Of a DNA stretch of 35,844 bases, positions 25,262 through 32,612 are shown piece by piece. Location: NCBI RefSeq assembly GCF_005884405.1, contig NZ_VCAO01000013.1, forward strand, positions 1 through 35,844. Reading direction: 5' to 3'. The notes beneath the pieces were generated by a model, which had not been told where the DNA came from, ran no database searches, and was given only the letters and a program-made list of their open reading frames with translations. The translations under genes and the position numbers were made by a program. This DNA is from Qipengyuania marisflavi (GTDB lineage Bacteria > Pseudomonadota > Alphaproteobacteria > Sphingomonadales > Sphingomonadaceae). Each line of letters opens with the position of its first letter. Within the stretch, counting starts at the first letter, position 1.

Positions 25262-27046
25262 ATGTCCGGCGATCCGCCCATCAAGCGCCTGCGCAGCCGC
25301 GACTGGTTCGACAACACCGAACGCATGGATATGACCGCGCTCTATCTGGAGCGGTTCATGAATTATGGCATCACGCCCGAGGAATTGCGCAGCGGCAAGC
25401 CGATCATCGGCATCGCGCAATCGGGCAGCGATCTTTCCCCCTGCAACCGGATCCATCTGGAGCTCGCCAAGCGCACGCGCGACGGGATCCGCGATGCAGG
25501 CGGTATTCCGATCGAGTTTCCGGTCCATCCGATTTTCGAGAACTGCCGCCGGCCAACCGCGGCGCTCGATCGCAATCTGCTGTATCTTGGGCTCGTCGAG
25601 CTGCTCCACGGCTATCCCATCGACGGGGTGGTCCTGACGACCGGCTGCGACAAGACCACGCCGAGCCAGATCATGGCCGCGAGCACGGTCGATATTCCCG
25701 CCATCGTCCTGTCGGGCGGACCGATGCTGGACGGGTGGCACAATGGCGAGCTGGTCGGCAGCGGCACGGTGATCTGGCGCAGCCGCCGCAAGCTGGCAGC
25801 GGGCGAGATCGATGAGGAAGAATTTCTCCGCCGCGCCACCGACAGCGCGCCCAGTGCCGGGCACTGCAATTCGATGGGCACGGCCAGCACCATGAACGCG
25901 GTGGCCGAAGCGCTGGGGCTCAGCCTGACCGGCTGCGCCGCGATCCCCGCGCCTTATCGCGAGCGCGGGCAATATGCCTATCGCACCGGCCGCCGGATCG
26001 TGGAGATGGTACACGAAGATCTGAAACCCTCCGACATTCTTACGCGCGAGGCGTTCCTCAACGCCATTGCCACGGTCAGCGTTATCGGCGGATCATCCAA
26101 CGCCCAGCCGCACATTCAGGCGATGGCCGCCCATGCTGGCGTGCCGCTGGAGATGCAGGCTTGGCAGGAACATGGGTACGACCTGCCGCTGCTGGTCAAT
26201 ATGCAGCCCGCTGGCGAATATCTGGGCGAACGCTTCCACCGGGCCGGCGGTGTACCTGCGGCGATGTGGGAACTGCTGAATGCGGGCAAGCTGCACGGCG
26301 AGGTGCGCACCTGCACCGGGACGACCATGGCCGACAATCTGGAGGGCCGCGAGAGCGCCGATCGCGCGATGATCCGTCCCTTCGCCGATCCCCTGATGGA
26401 GAAAGCGGGGTTTCTCGTCCTGTCGGGCAATCTGTTCCATTTCGGCATCTTGAAGACTTCAGTCATCTCGGATGAATTCCGTGACCGCTATCTGTCTCGG
26501 CCCGGCCATCTGAATGTGTTCGAAGCGCGCGCAGTGGTGTTCGACGGGTCCGACGATTACCACCACCGGATCAACGATCCCGCCCTCGACATTGGCGACA
26601 GTTGCATTCTGGTCATTCGTGGTTCGGGCGTCCTCGGATGGCCGGGTAGCGCGGAAGTGGTCAATATGCAGCCGCCCGACGCGCTTATCCGTTCCGGCAC
26701 CCAATGGCTGCCGACCATGGGAGACGGGCGCCAGTCGGGCACCAGCGACAGCCCATCCATCCTCAATGCCTCGCCCGAAAGCGCGGCGGGTGGCGGCCTC
26801 GCATGGCTGCGCACCGGCGATATGATCCATGTCGATCTGAACCAGGGCACCTGCAACGCGCTGGTAGGAGAAGCGGAAATCGCCCGGCGTCTGGCAGAGG
26901 AACCCGCCCCGCCGGTACCCAAATCACAGACGCCGTGGGAAGAATTGTTCCGCGAAAAAACCGGCCAGCTGAGCGAAGGCGGGGTAATGGATTTTGCGGT
27001 GCATTATCGCGGGACCAGCAGGAAGCTGCCGCGCCACAATCACTAG
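25262..27046 (+). CDS. xylD: D-xylonate dehydratase (IlvD/Edd family)
   Basis: A 594-aa Fe-S dehydratase of the pentonate/hexonate subgroup. It converts D-xylonate to 2-keto-3-deoxy-D-xylonate, Weimberg step 3, in the cytoplasm. The expected cluster cysteines are Cys61 (DLSPCN), Cys129 (TTGCDKTTPS) and Cys202 (SAGHCNSMGTAS); Lys131 next to the second is the likely metal-site lysine. Length and the GCDKTTPS and CTGTTMADNLEG motifs match XylD-type enzymes rather than the amino-acid enzyme IlvD, which is nearer 560-615 aa with different termini. It is co-transcribed with the repressor gene. It is convergent with the lactonase gene 45 bp downstream, with no clear terminator between. L-arabonate or other sugar acids may also be substrates. 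Confidence 0.93.
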   Translation: MSGDPPIKRLRSRDWFDNTERMDMTALYLERFMNYGITPEELRSGKPIIGIAQSGSDLSPCNRIHLELAKRTRDGIRDAGGIPIEFPVHPIFENCRRPTAALDRNLLYLGLVELLHGYPIDGVVLTTGCDKTTPSQIMAASTVDIPAIVLSGGPMLDGWHNGELVGSGTVIWRSRRKLAAGEIDEEEFLRRATDSAPSAGHCNSMGTASTMNAVAEALGLSLTGCAAIPAPYRERGQYAYRTGRRIVEMVHEDLKPSDILTREAFLNAIATVSVIGGSSNAQPHIQAMAAHAGVPLEMQAWQEHGYDLPLLVNMQPAGEYLGERFHRAGGVPAAMWELLNAGKLHGEVRTCTGTTMADNLEGRESADRAMIRPFADPLMEKAGFLVLSGNLFHFGILKTSVISDEFRDRYLSRPGHLNVFEARAVVFDGSDDYHHRINDPALDIGDSCILVIRGSGVLGWPGSAEVVNMQPPDALIRSGTQWLPTMGDGRQSGTSDSPSILNASPESAAGGGLAWLRTGDMIHVDLNQGTCNALVGEAEIARRLAEEPAPPVPKSQTPWEELFREKTGQLSEGGVMDFAVHYRGTSRKLPRHNH

Positions 27047-27091
27047 GCGGCAAGCAGCCAGCAGCGCAGCAGGCAAGCCGCGCCGGTCGGT

Positions 27092-27976
27092 TTACCCCAG
27101 CTTCGCCCGCGCCTGCGCAAAACCCTTCACCGGTGCATCGAACGCGTAAAGCCCGCCTGCCAGCGGGTAATGCTCCATGTCCGCCGCTTCCAAGTTTTTG
27201 AGTGCGCTGGTGACATAGGCGGTCGACATATCCGCCCCGCCAAACGCCATTTTGGTCACATCACGGGCAGGGATCGGCACCGAAGCGACCAGTTCGCCAT
27301 CGGGCGAGAAACGCGCCACACGACCGCCGAGATAGAGCCCCGACCAGACATGATCCTCCGCATCGACCACCGGACCATCGGGATAAGCGCCGGGAAACAG
27401 CGCCCCGGTATCGGCAAAGAGCCGTGCCGCGCCCACACCTTCACTGGTGAGATCGGCGACCATGATTTTCTGCGAAGTGGTATCGGTGAAGTAGATCCGG
27501 TCACCCTGGGCATTGACCGCCGGGCCATTGGTGATGGCGATGCCGGACGGGCCGGCCGGACGGATTTCGCCAGCATCGAAAACGTAGAACCGGCCCGAGC
27601 CTTGCGCCTCGCTGTCGTCCATCGATCCGAACCAGACCCGGCCCCAGGGATCGGTGCAGGCATCGTTGAGCCGGTTGCCCGCCGGTTCACCCGGAACCTT
27701 TGTCAAAAACTCGAAGCTTTGCGTTGCCGGGTCGAACAGGTGCAGCCCGTCCTGCAATCCGCACAGCAGCTTGCCGCCTTCCGCCGGGATCGCCCAGCCG
27801 ATCTGGCCGGGTGCCTGGGCCGCAGCATTGCTGCCGCTGACCGGATCGAAATGCCACAGCAGATGCCGTTTGATGTCGACGAACCACACGACCTGCCGCC
27901 GGGCATCCCACAGAACGCCTTCCCCCAGTTTCGATTGCGCGTCGACAACGCGGTCGACCTTCAGGGTCATCTCCAT
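27092..27976 (-). CDS. xylC: Xylonolactonase (SMP-30/gluconolactonase family)
   Basis: A 294-aa six-bladed beta-propeller lactonase that opens xylono-lactone to xylonate, Weimberg step 2. The metal ligands expected for the SMP-30 family are Glu19 (KLGEGVLWD), Asn150 (AITNGPA) and Asp200 (YPDGPVVDAED), with NRLNDACTDPWGR (101-113) lining the active site. No signal peptide is seen, so it is cytoplasmic. Its start overlaps the 3' end of the dehydrogenase gene by 10 bp, and it is the last gene of the three-gene operon under operator 4. The family also acts on gluconolactone; xylose specificity rests on context. Confidence 0.92.
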   Translation of the reverse strand: MEMTLKVDRVVDAQSKLGEGVLWDARRQVVWFVDIKRHLLWHFDPVSGSNAAAQAPGQIGWAIPAEGGKLLCGLQDGLHLFDPATQSFEFLTKVPGEPAGNRLNDACTDPWGRVWFGSMDDSEAQGSGRFYVFDAGEIRPAGPSGIAITNGPAVNAQGDRIYFTDTTSQKIMVADLTSEGVGAARLFADTGALFPGAYPDGPVVDAEDHVWSGLYLGGRVARFSPDGELVASVPIPARDVTKMAFGGADMSTAYVTSALKNLEAADMEHYPLAGGLYAFDAPVKGFAQARAKLG

Positions 27977-28749
27977 CCGGCATCCACCCAGTAATTATGC
28001 GCGGTGCAGAAACGCGCGTCGTCCGAAGCCAGAAACAGCGCCATCGCGGCAATGTCCGGCGGCTCGATCCGTCCGTCGAGGCATTGCGCCGCAACGATCT
28101 CCGCCTCGCCCTCAGGCGTGTACCAGCGCTGCTGGCGCGGCGTCTCGACATTTCCGGGAATGATCGCATTTACGCGGATGTTGTCGCGGCCCAATTCCCG
28201 CGCGAGGCTGCGTGTCAGCCCCTCGATGGCGGCCTTGGCAGTCTGATAGATCGCCAGCTCCTCCAGCCCCAGATGCCAGCTGATCGAGCCCATGTTGATG
28301 ATGCTGCCCCCGCCCGCCGCGCGCATGGTCGGAACGGCAGCCTTTGCCGCGAAGAACTGGTGCTTCAAATTCACCGCCATGCGGCTGTCCCAGTATTCGG
28401 GCGTCACCTCGTCCAGCGTGTGGCGGTCGTCATTGGCGGCATTGTTGATCAGCACATCGCAGCCGCCCAGCGCGCCGATCAACTCGGCAAGCGTATCGGC
28501 ATAGATAGCCGCGTCGGTAATATCGCAATTCCGGTAGATCGGCGGATGGTCCGCTGCCGAGAGCGCCTTGCACAGTGTCTCGCTCGGCCCGTCCTGCACA
28601 TCGACAAAAGCGACCTTCGCGCCCTGCCGGGCGAAACCCTCGACCAGCGCGGCGCCGATACCCGAACCGCCCCCGCTGACGATGACGCACCGGTCGTTCA
28701 GACTCGGATAAACGGCCCTGTCACCCCTTGCTTGCAGCGTCCCCTCCAT
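27967..28749 (-). CDS. xylB: D-xylose 1-dehydrogenase (short-chain dehydrogenase)
   Basis: A 260-aa classical SDR. It has the NAD-binding GGGSGIG (26-32), acidic Asp50 after beta-2 (favouring NAD+), the NNAAND motif (102-107), and catalytic Ser155, Tyr168 and Lys172 (YQTAK). Xylose is oxidised to xylono-lactone, Weimberg step 1. The NNAANDDRH segment and overall length match Caulobacter-type xylose dehydrogenase (xylB there, not xylulokinase). It lies 6 bp behind the FAH-family dehydratase gene and overlaps the lactonase gene, so three pathway enzymes are made from one transcript. The product assignment is strong because of the neighbours. Confidence 0.93.
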   Translation of the reverse strand: MEGTLQARGDRAVYPSLNDRCVIVSGGGSGIGAALVEGFARQGAKVAFVDVQDGPSETLCKALSAADHPPIYRNCDITDAAIYADTLAELIGALGGCDVLINNAANDDRHTLDEVTPEYWDSRMAVNLKHQFFAAKAAVPTMRAAGGGSIINMGSISWHLGLEELAIYQTAKAAIEGLTRSLARELGRDNIRVNAIIPGNVETPRQQRWYTPEGEAEIVAAQCLDGRIEPPDIAAMALFLASDDARFCTAHNYWVDAGWR

Positions 28750-28755
28750 CGCGGT

Positions 28756-29883
28756 TCAAATCTTCCCGACCAGCTCACGCTGTGCCAGATTGCGCACGAA
28801 TTCACCGATCCCCATCGTCCATGCCGGAGCATCGCGGGACGTGGCAACCGTGTTGGTCAGCGTTCCTATCCTGTCGGACCGGATTGTCACCCTGTCGCCG
28901 ATCTTATGGGTAAAGCCGGCTCCCGGTTCGTCGCGGTCCTGCGTCGGCGCGAACAGCGTGCCGCAGAACAACACAAAGCCATCGGGATAATGATGTTCGG
29001 ACAGGCATTGGCCGACCAGTTCCAGCGGATCACGGCTGATCTGGGCCATCTCGTTCTTGCCCTTGAGCAGGTAACCTTCCGGCCCCTCGATCTCGAGTTC
29101 GACCACGGCCCGGCGTATATCATCGAGCCCGAATGTATCGTCGAACAGGCGGATGAACGGGCCGATGGCGCAGCTTCCATTGTTGTCCTTGGCCTTGGAC
29201 AGCAGCAAGGCGGAGCGACCTTCAAAATCGCGCAGATTCACGTCATTGCCCAGACTGACGCCGACGATCTCGCCGTCGCTGTCGCATACCAGCACCACTT
29301 CGGGTTCGGGATTGTTCCAGCTGGAATCCGAGCGGATGCCAATCTGCGCGCCATGCCCGACGGACGAAAGGATCGGGGACTTGGAGAATATCTCTGCATC
29401 CGGCCCGATCGCCACTTCGAGATATTGCGACCACATGCCCTCTTCGATCAGCGCCTTCTTGAGCTGGGCTGCCTCGGCGCTTGCTGGTGCGACCGAACGG
29501 ATGCCCGATCCGACCTTGTCTTCCAGCTGCGAGCGAATGGTGGCGGCGCTGGCTGCATCTCCGCGCGCACGCTCCTCGATCACCCGTTCGATGGCCGAGA
29601 GCGCAAAGGTAACGCCGCTGGCCTTGATGCATTGCAGGTCAATGGGCGAGAGCAGGCTCCAGCCTTCGGGCAGTCCGCCCTCCACCGGCCCGATATCGCA
29701 GCCACCGACAAACACGCGGCGCTGGACTGCACCCGATACGCTCGCCGCTTCGCCGGTCAGGTCGAACAGCCTGCCCCCGCGAATGGACAGCACGGCCGGG
29801 CCATCGGGGGTTTGCGCCCGCCCGAGAAAATGGCCGGAAGCATGGTCTGCCGGTAAGATCGTATCCAGTTTCGGCAATTCCAC
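28756..29883 (-). CDS. xylX: 2-keto-3-deoxy-D-xylonate dehydratase (FAH family)
   Basis: A 375-aa fumarylacetoacetate-hydrolase-family protein. It dehydrates 2-keto-3-deoxyxylonate to 2,5-dioxopentanoate, Weimberg step 4. The metal triad is Glu193 and Glu195 (NNPEPEVVLV) and Asp214 (GNDVNLRDFEGRS). The N-terminal extension of about 120 residues is usual for XylX-type members. The GTG at 29883 is directly abutted by AAAGGGGA, which is too close for normal spacing. TTG at 29877 (residue 3) would have ideal spacing and may be the real start. It is the first gene of the xylX-xylB-xylC operon with a predicted promoter and operator just upstream; the leader would be about 10-15 bases. Confidence 0.92.
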   Translation of the reverse strand: MELPKLDTILPADHASGHFLGRAQTPDGPAVLSIRGGRLFDLTGEAASVSGAVQRRVFVGGCDIGPVEGGLPEGWSLLSPIDLQCIKASGVTFALSAIERVIEERARGDAASAATIRSQLEDKVGSGIRSVAPASAEAAQLKKALIEEGMWSQYLEVAIGPDAEIFSKSPILSSVGHGAQIGIRSDSSWNNPEPEVVLVCDSDGEIVGVSLGNDVNLRDFEGRSALLLSKAKDNNGSCAIGPFIRLFDDTFGLDDIRRAVVELEIEGPEGYLLKGKNEMAQISRDPLELVGQCLSEHHYPDGFVLFCGTLFAPTQDRDEPGAGFTHKIGDRVTIRSDRIGTLTNTVATSRDAPAWTMGIGEFVRNLAQRELVGKI

Positions 29884-29890
29884 TCCCCTT

Positions 29891-29904
29891 TGATAGCGCT
29901 ACCA
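29891..29904. promoter_or_regulatory. Operator 4 of the xylose regulon
   Basis: TGATAGCGCTACCA, immediately upstream of the xylX ribosome binding site and overlapping the predicted -10 element. It matches the palindrome consensus at 13 of 14 positions. Confidence 0.87.
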
Positions 29905-29929
29905 TAGTTCGCCTGCCAGTACACGGCAA
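29901..29929 (-). promoter_or_regulatory. Candidate promoter of the xylX-xylB-xylC operon
   Basis: Minus strand: TTGCCG (29929-29924), 17-bp spacer and TATGGT (29906-29901). The -10 shares its last bases with operator 4, a simple repression geometry. Confidence 0.6.
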
Positions 29930-29935
29930 GCGCTG

Positions 29936-29975
29936 AGGGTGATCGCAATGTTTATGGCTTTCGCTCGATCACCCT
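29936..29975. repeat. 10-bp inverted repeat at the GH5 stop codon, possible terminator
   Basis: AGGGTGATCG (29936-29945) and CGATCACCCT (29966-29975) are perfect inverted copies with a 20-base loop. The right arm covers part of the GH5 stop codon. No T tract follows on the minus strand, so it may slow or protect the transcript rather than end it. Confidence 0.5.
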
Positions 29976-31590
29976 ACCCGATGATCGAAGCCGCCCCCAC
30001 CACGACGATGATCTGCCCGATTTCGACGATCTGTTCCTGCGCACCGAATTGCATTGCAACCACGGCGGCGCGGCGGGCGATCTTCCGGTCGGCGACGGCG
30101 GAAACTTCGTAGAACTGCCATTCCTTGCCGATGCTTAGGGTCCGGTCGCCGAAGCCGGGGTAGGGGTACGCGTCCTGCTGGAAACGGACCGACACGCGGC
30201 CCAGCCCGTCCGCCGCACCGCCGTGGAGCGTGCGCGCGAAGAAGCCGATCGTGATGCGCCGCCCCTCCTCTATGTCGGCCAGCAGCGGCACATTGCTGCC
30301 CGCCGACCATGGGTCGCCCGCGCGCGTGTTGCTGAACCGGAGCGCCGCACCGCCGCCGGGGATGGCTTCATCGACAATCGGCTCACGCGAGAGAGTGTCG
30401 CCATAGGATACCATTGCGAGCGAGGTTGGATCGTTCACCAGCCAGCCCGGTAATTGCGCATCGAAATCCTGCAACGCCTTGGGCAGGCGGCGGCCTGCCG
30501 GTTCGCCGGCTTCGTCGGCTTGTGGCACATCGGGTGAGGCCTGCGTCTGCGCCGATGTGCCCGGTTCCTCCAGCCCCATCGCTGCGCGCAGGCCCGGTAC
30601 CCATTGCCCGCTTTGCTGATCGAAGAACGGAAAAGTATTGGCATAGGCCCAAGTGCAGATGCCGACCCCGGTAGGGGCAAAGGCCTCGCGCACCGCGCGG
30701 TGGTAGGCGGCGCGCTCCGGCACAGAGATATGTTTGTCGTAGGCGCCGGTCTCTCCCATGAAGGGCAGCTTGCCGGTGCGCGCGGTATAGGCTCGCACCT
30801 TGTCCGCGTCATCGCTCAGCTGCTGCAAATCCGCCGCAGAGCCAAACTTGCGCCCCGGCGGCGGCATATTCGGCTCGGTCCAGCTTGCGCCCTGATGGGT
30901 GAACTCGAACGGGTCGTAATAGTGGAAGGTCGGATAAATGTTTGCATCGCCCGGCAGGGGCAGCGTGGCGAGCGAATTTATCCCGCTCCAGTTCTCACCG
31001 CCATAGATTACCGCGCGCGTCGGATTGGTCGCCCGGACCGCCGCCAGCGCGGGGGCGAGCGTATCAAGCAGGTTGGAATGGTCGAGCTTGTTATGCGGCT
31101 CGTTCTCCAGTTCGAACCACAGCCGGTCTTCGGGCGCATCGGCGAAGCGCGCCGCGATCTGTTCCCACACACCGCCATGCCAGGCGGCCACGCCCTCCGG
31201 ATTCTCGTAGATCGGGTCGAAGTGATGGCTGTTCAGAATGACATTGAGGTCCGCCGCCAGCGCCCAGCTGACCACTTCATCCACCCGGTCCATCCATGCC
31301 GCGTCCACCGTATAGGGTGCCTGATCTAGGCTCTTGTTGTGCCAGCGAACCGGGATGCGCACCGTGTCGAATCCGGCCGCCTTGATCCGCGCGAAATCCT
31401 CTTCGGCAATCTTTGTGCCGCCCCATGATCCTTCCTGCTCGGGCTCCAGCGAATTGCCCATGTTGATGCAGGTGCCAACCGGCAGCGCCATGGGCTCCGA
31501 CGCGGTATCAGGGGATGCGTCCTGCGCGCTGGCAGCGGCGGGAACCAGCGCAAGCAAAGCCAGGCTCAGCAATGTCGGGTTCGGTTTCAT
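29974..31590 (-). CDS. GH5 endo-beta-glucanase with C-terminal accessory domain, secreted
   Basis: A 538-aa protein with a signal peptide (about 1-22, ASA-Q). The GH5 catalytic domain spans about 35-345, with catalytic acid Glu164 in FELENEPHN and nucleophile Glu280 in PFMGETGAY. The motifs INMGNSLE, VRIPVRWH and NSHH fit cellulase-like GH5 enzymes. A low-complexity linker rich in Pro, Ala, Gln, Glu and Asp (about 345-375) leads to a roughly 160-residue C-terminal beta-rich domain (LRFSNTRAGDPWSAGSN, VSVRFQQDAYPYPGFGD). That domain resembles carbohydrate-binding modules in outline but was not assigned to a family. The likely substrate is a beta-1,4- or mixed-linkage glucan; mannan or xyloglucan is possible. 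It is the last gene of the operon controlled by operator 5. Confidence 0.86.
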   Translation of the reverse strand: MKPNPTLLSLALLALVPAAASAQDASPDTASEPMALPVGTCINMGNSLEPEQEGSWGGTKIAEEDFARIKAAGFDTVRIPVRWHNKSLDQAPYTVDAAWMDRVDEVVSWALAADLNVILNSHHFDPIYENPEGVAAWHGGVWEQIAARFADAPEDRLWFELENEPHNKLDHSNLLDTLAPALAAVRATNPTRAVIYGGENWSGINSLATLPLPGDANIYPTFHYYDPFEFTHQGASWTEPNMPPPGRKFGSAADLQQLSDDADKVRAYTARTGKLPFMGETGAYDKHISVPERAAYHRAVREAFAPTGVGICTWAYANTFPFFDQQSGQWVPGLRAAMGLEEPGTSAQTQASPDVPQADEAGEPAGRRLPKALQDFDAQLPGWLVNDPTSLAMVSYGDTLSREPIVDEAIPGGGAALRFSNTRAGDPWSAGSNVPLLADIEEGRRITIGFFARTLHGGAADGLGRVSVRFQQDAYPYPGFGDRTLSIGKEWQFYEVSAVADRKIARRAAVVAMQFGAQEQIVEIGQIIVVVGAASIIG

Positions 31591-31603
31591 GGGATTTCCT
31601 CTC

Positions 31604-32608
31604 TCAGCGGCTCGACAATTCCTGAACGACGAAGCGGCGGATTTGCTCGTCGCGATCGGGGGAGGCAGGACCGTTCACGCCCTGCGCATAGGGTGGAAGA
31701 TGCTCCGCCGCGCCCGCCGCGTCCTCTCCGAAAACGAAGTGATCGAACCAGTGGCGCCATGCCTCGCGCTGTTTCTGCGGCAGGTCGCGGATCGACAGCA
31801 TGGCATGGGCCAGTGCCAGAAAACCGCCGCCGTGCTGCGCGTCATTGTGCCAGTAATTGACCAGAATGTTGATCGCTGCGCGGGACTCGACATGATGCCA
31901 CCACAGCGTGGGGATATAGATCGCGTCGCCGGGCTCCAACTCGGCCACGAGCGCCTTCTGACGTGCAGCCTGGTACCGCGGATATCGCTCCAGATCGGGG
32001 GCCAGCGGATCGACCATGCTGACCGGCTGACCGGCGAGGGTAATGTTGAGCGGCCCGACATACAGGTCCTTCGTCGCCTCGGGCGGAAACAGCGTAAAGC
32101 GCCGCGTACCAAGCGCGACCACCGCGATATTGTCCGACAGGTCGAAATGCGTCGCCACCTGACTTGCATTGCCGAGCCAGATGCGCGCCGCCGCCTGCAT
32201 GTCGGCGACCAGCGGCAGCGGATTGATCTGGTCGAAACCGGGCAGATGCACGGCAGTCGCGGCAGCCCCGGCATAGATGCCGATGGGGTCTTCGCTATCC
32301 GCAATTTCTCGCAGATGCTCGGCCAGACCCGTCAGCGTAAGTTTCTCGCGGCGGAAATTGAAACCGCGCATATCGTGCGAATAGAAGAAACGTCCACGTT
32401 CGGATTGGGGGGCGAGCATGATGTCAGCCGGCCGGCCGGTATCGAATTTCTCGACATGGCTCAGCGCCTGATCAGCCCCCTTCAGCCCCCCCTGAACCAC
32501 TGGCCAGTCCCGCGCGATGCCGCGCATCACAACGGGACGGTAGAGCGGGCGAACCTCCCGCTCGAACGTCACGGCATCGACCGGCACAATTTCCTCGATC
32601 GCTTTCAT
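31604..32608 (-). CDS. Cupin-8/JmjC-like protein (putative Fe(II)/2-oxoglutarate oxygenase)
   Basis: A 334-aa cupin-like protein related to the JmjC/factor-inhibiting-HIF fold. The candidate metal triad is His154 and Asp156 (VATHFDLSDN) and His238 or His239 (PTLWWHHVES), preceded by the typical EPGDAIYIPTLWW strand. RPVVMRGIARDWPVV near residues 24-38 is the usual N-terminal signature. The ATG at 32608 is chosen because AGGTGAG precedes it and it lies 4 bp after the GH3 stop; the upstream extension overlaps GH3. Such proteins often occur beside TonB-dependent receptors and halogenase-family genes in alphaproteobacteria and xanthomonads (remembered, not searched), but their substrate is unknown. 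Protein or peptide hydroxylation is one possibility. Confidence 0.82.
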   Translation of the reverse strand: MKAIEEIVPVDAVTFEREVRPLYRPVVMRGIARDWPVVQGGLKGADQALSHVEKFDTGRPADIMLAPQSERGRFFYSHDMRGFNFRREKLTLTGLAEHLREIADSEDPIGIYAGAAATAVHLPGFDQINPLPLVADMQAAARIWLGNASQVATHFDLSDNIAVVALGTRRFTLFPPEATKDLYVGPLNITLAGQPVSMVDPLAPDLERYPRYQAARQKALVAELEPGDAIYIPTLWWHHVESRAAINILVNYWHNDAQHGGGFLALAHAMLSIRDLPQKQREAWRHWFDHFVFGEDAAGAAEHLPPYAQGVNGPASPDRDEQIRRFVVQELSSR

Positions 32609-32612
32609 TGGC

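Noticed and set aside
27047..27091. Possible terminator between xylD and the lactonase gene (GCGGC...GCCGC arms)
   Set aside because: The 5-bp arms are about 25 bases apart and no T tract follows on either strand.
27997..29856. 619-codon open frame on the plus strand opposite the lactonase, dehydrogenase and xylX genes
   Set aside because: It is antisense to three well-supported genes, has no recognisable domain, and arises from high-GC codon bias on the opposite strand.
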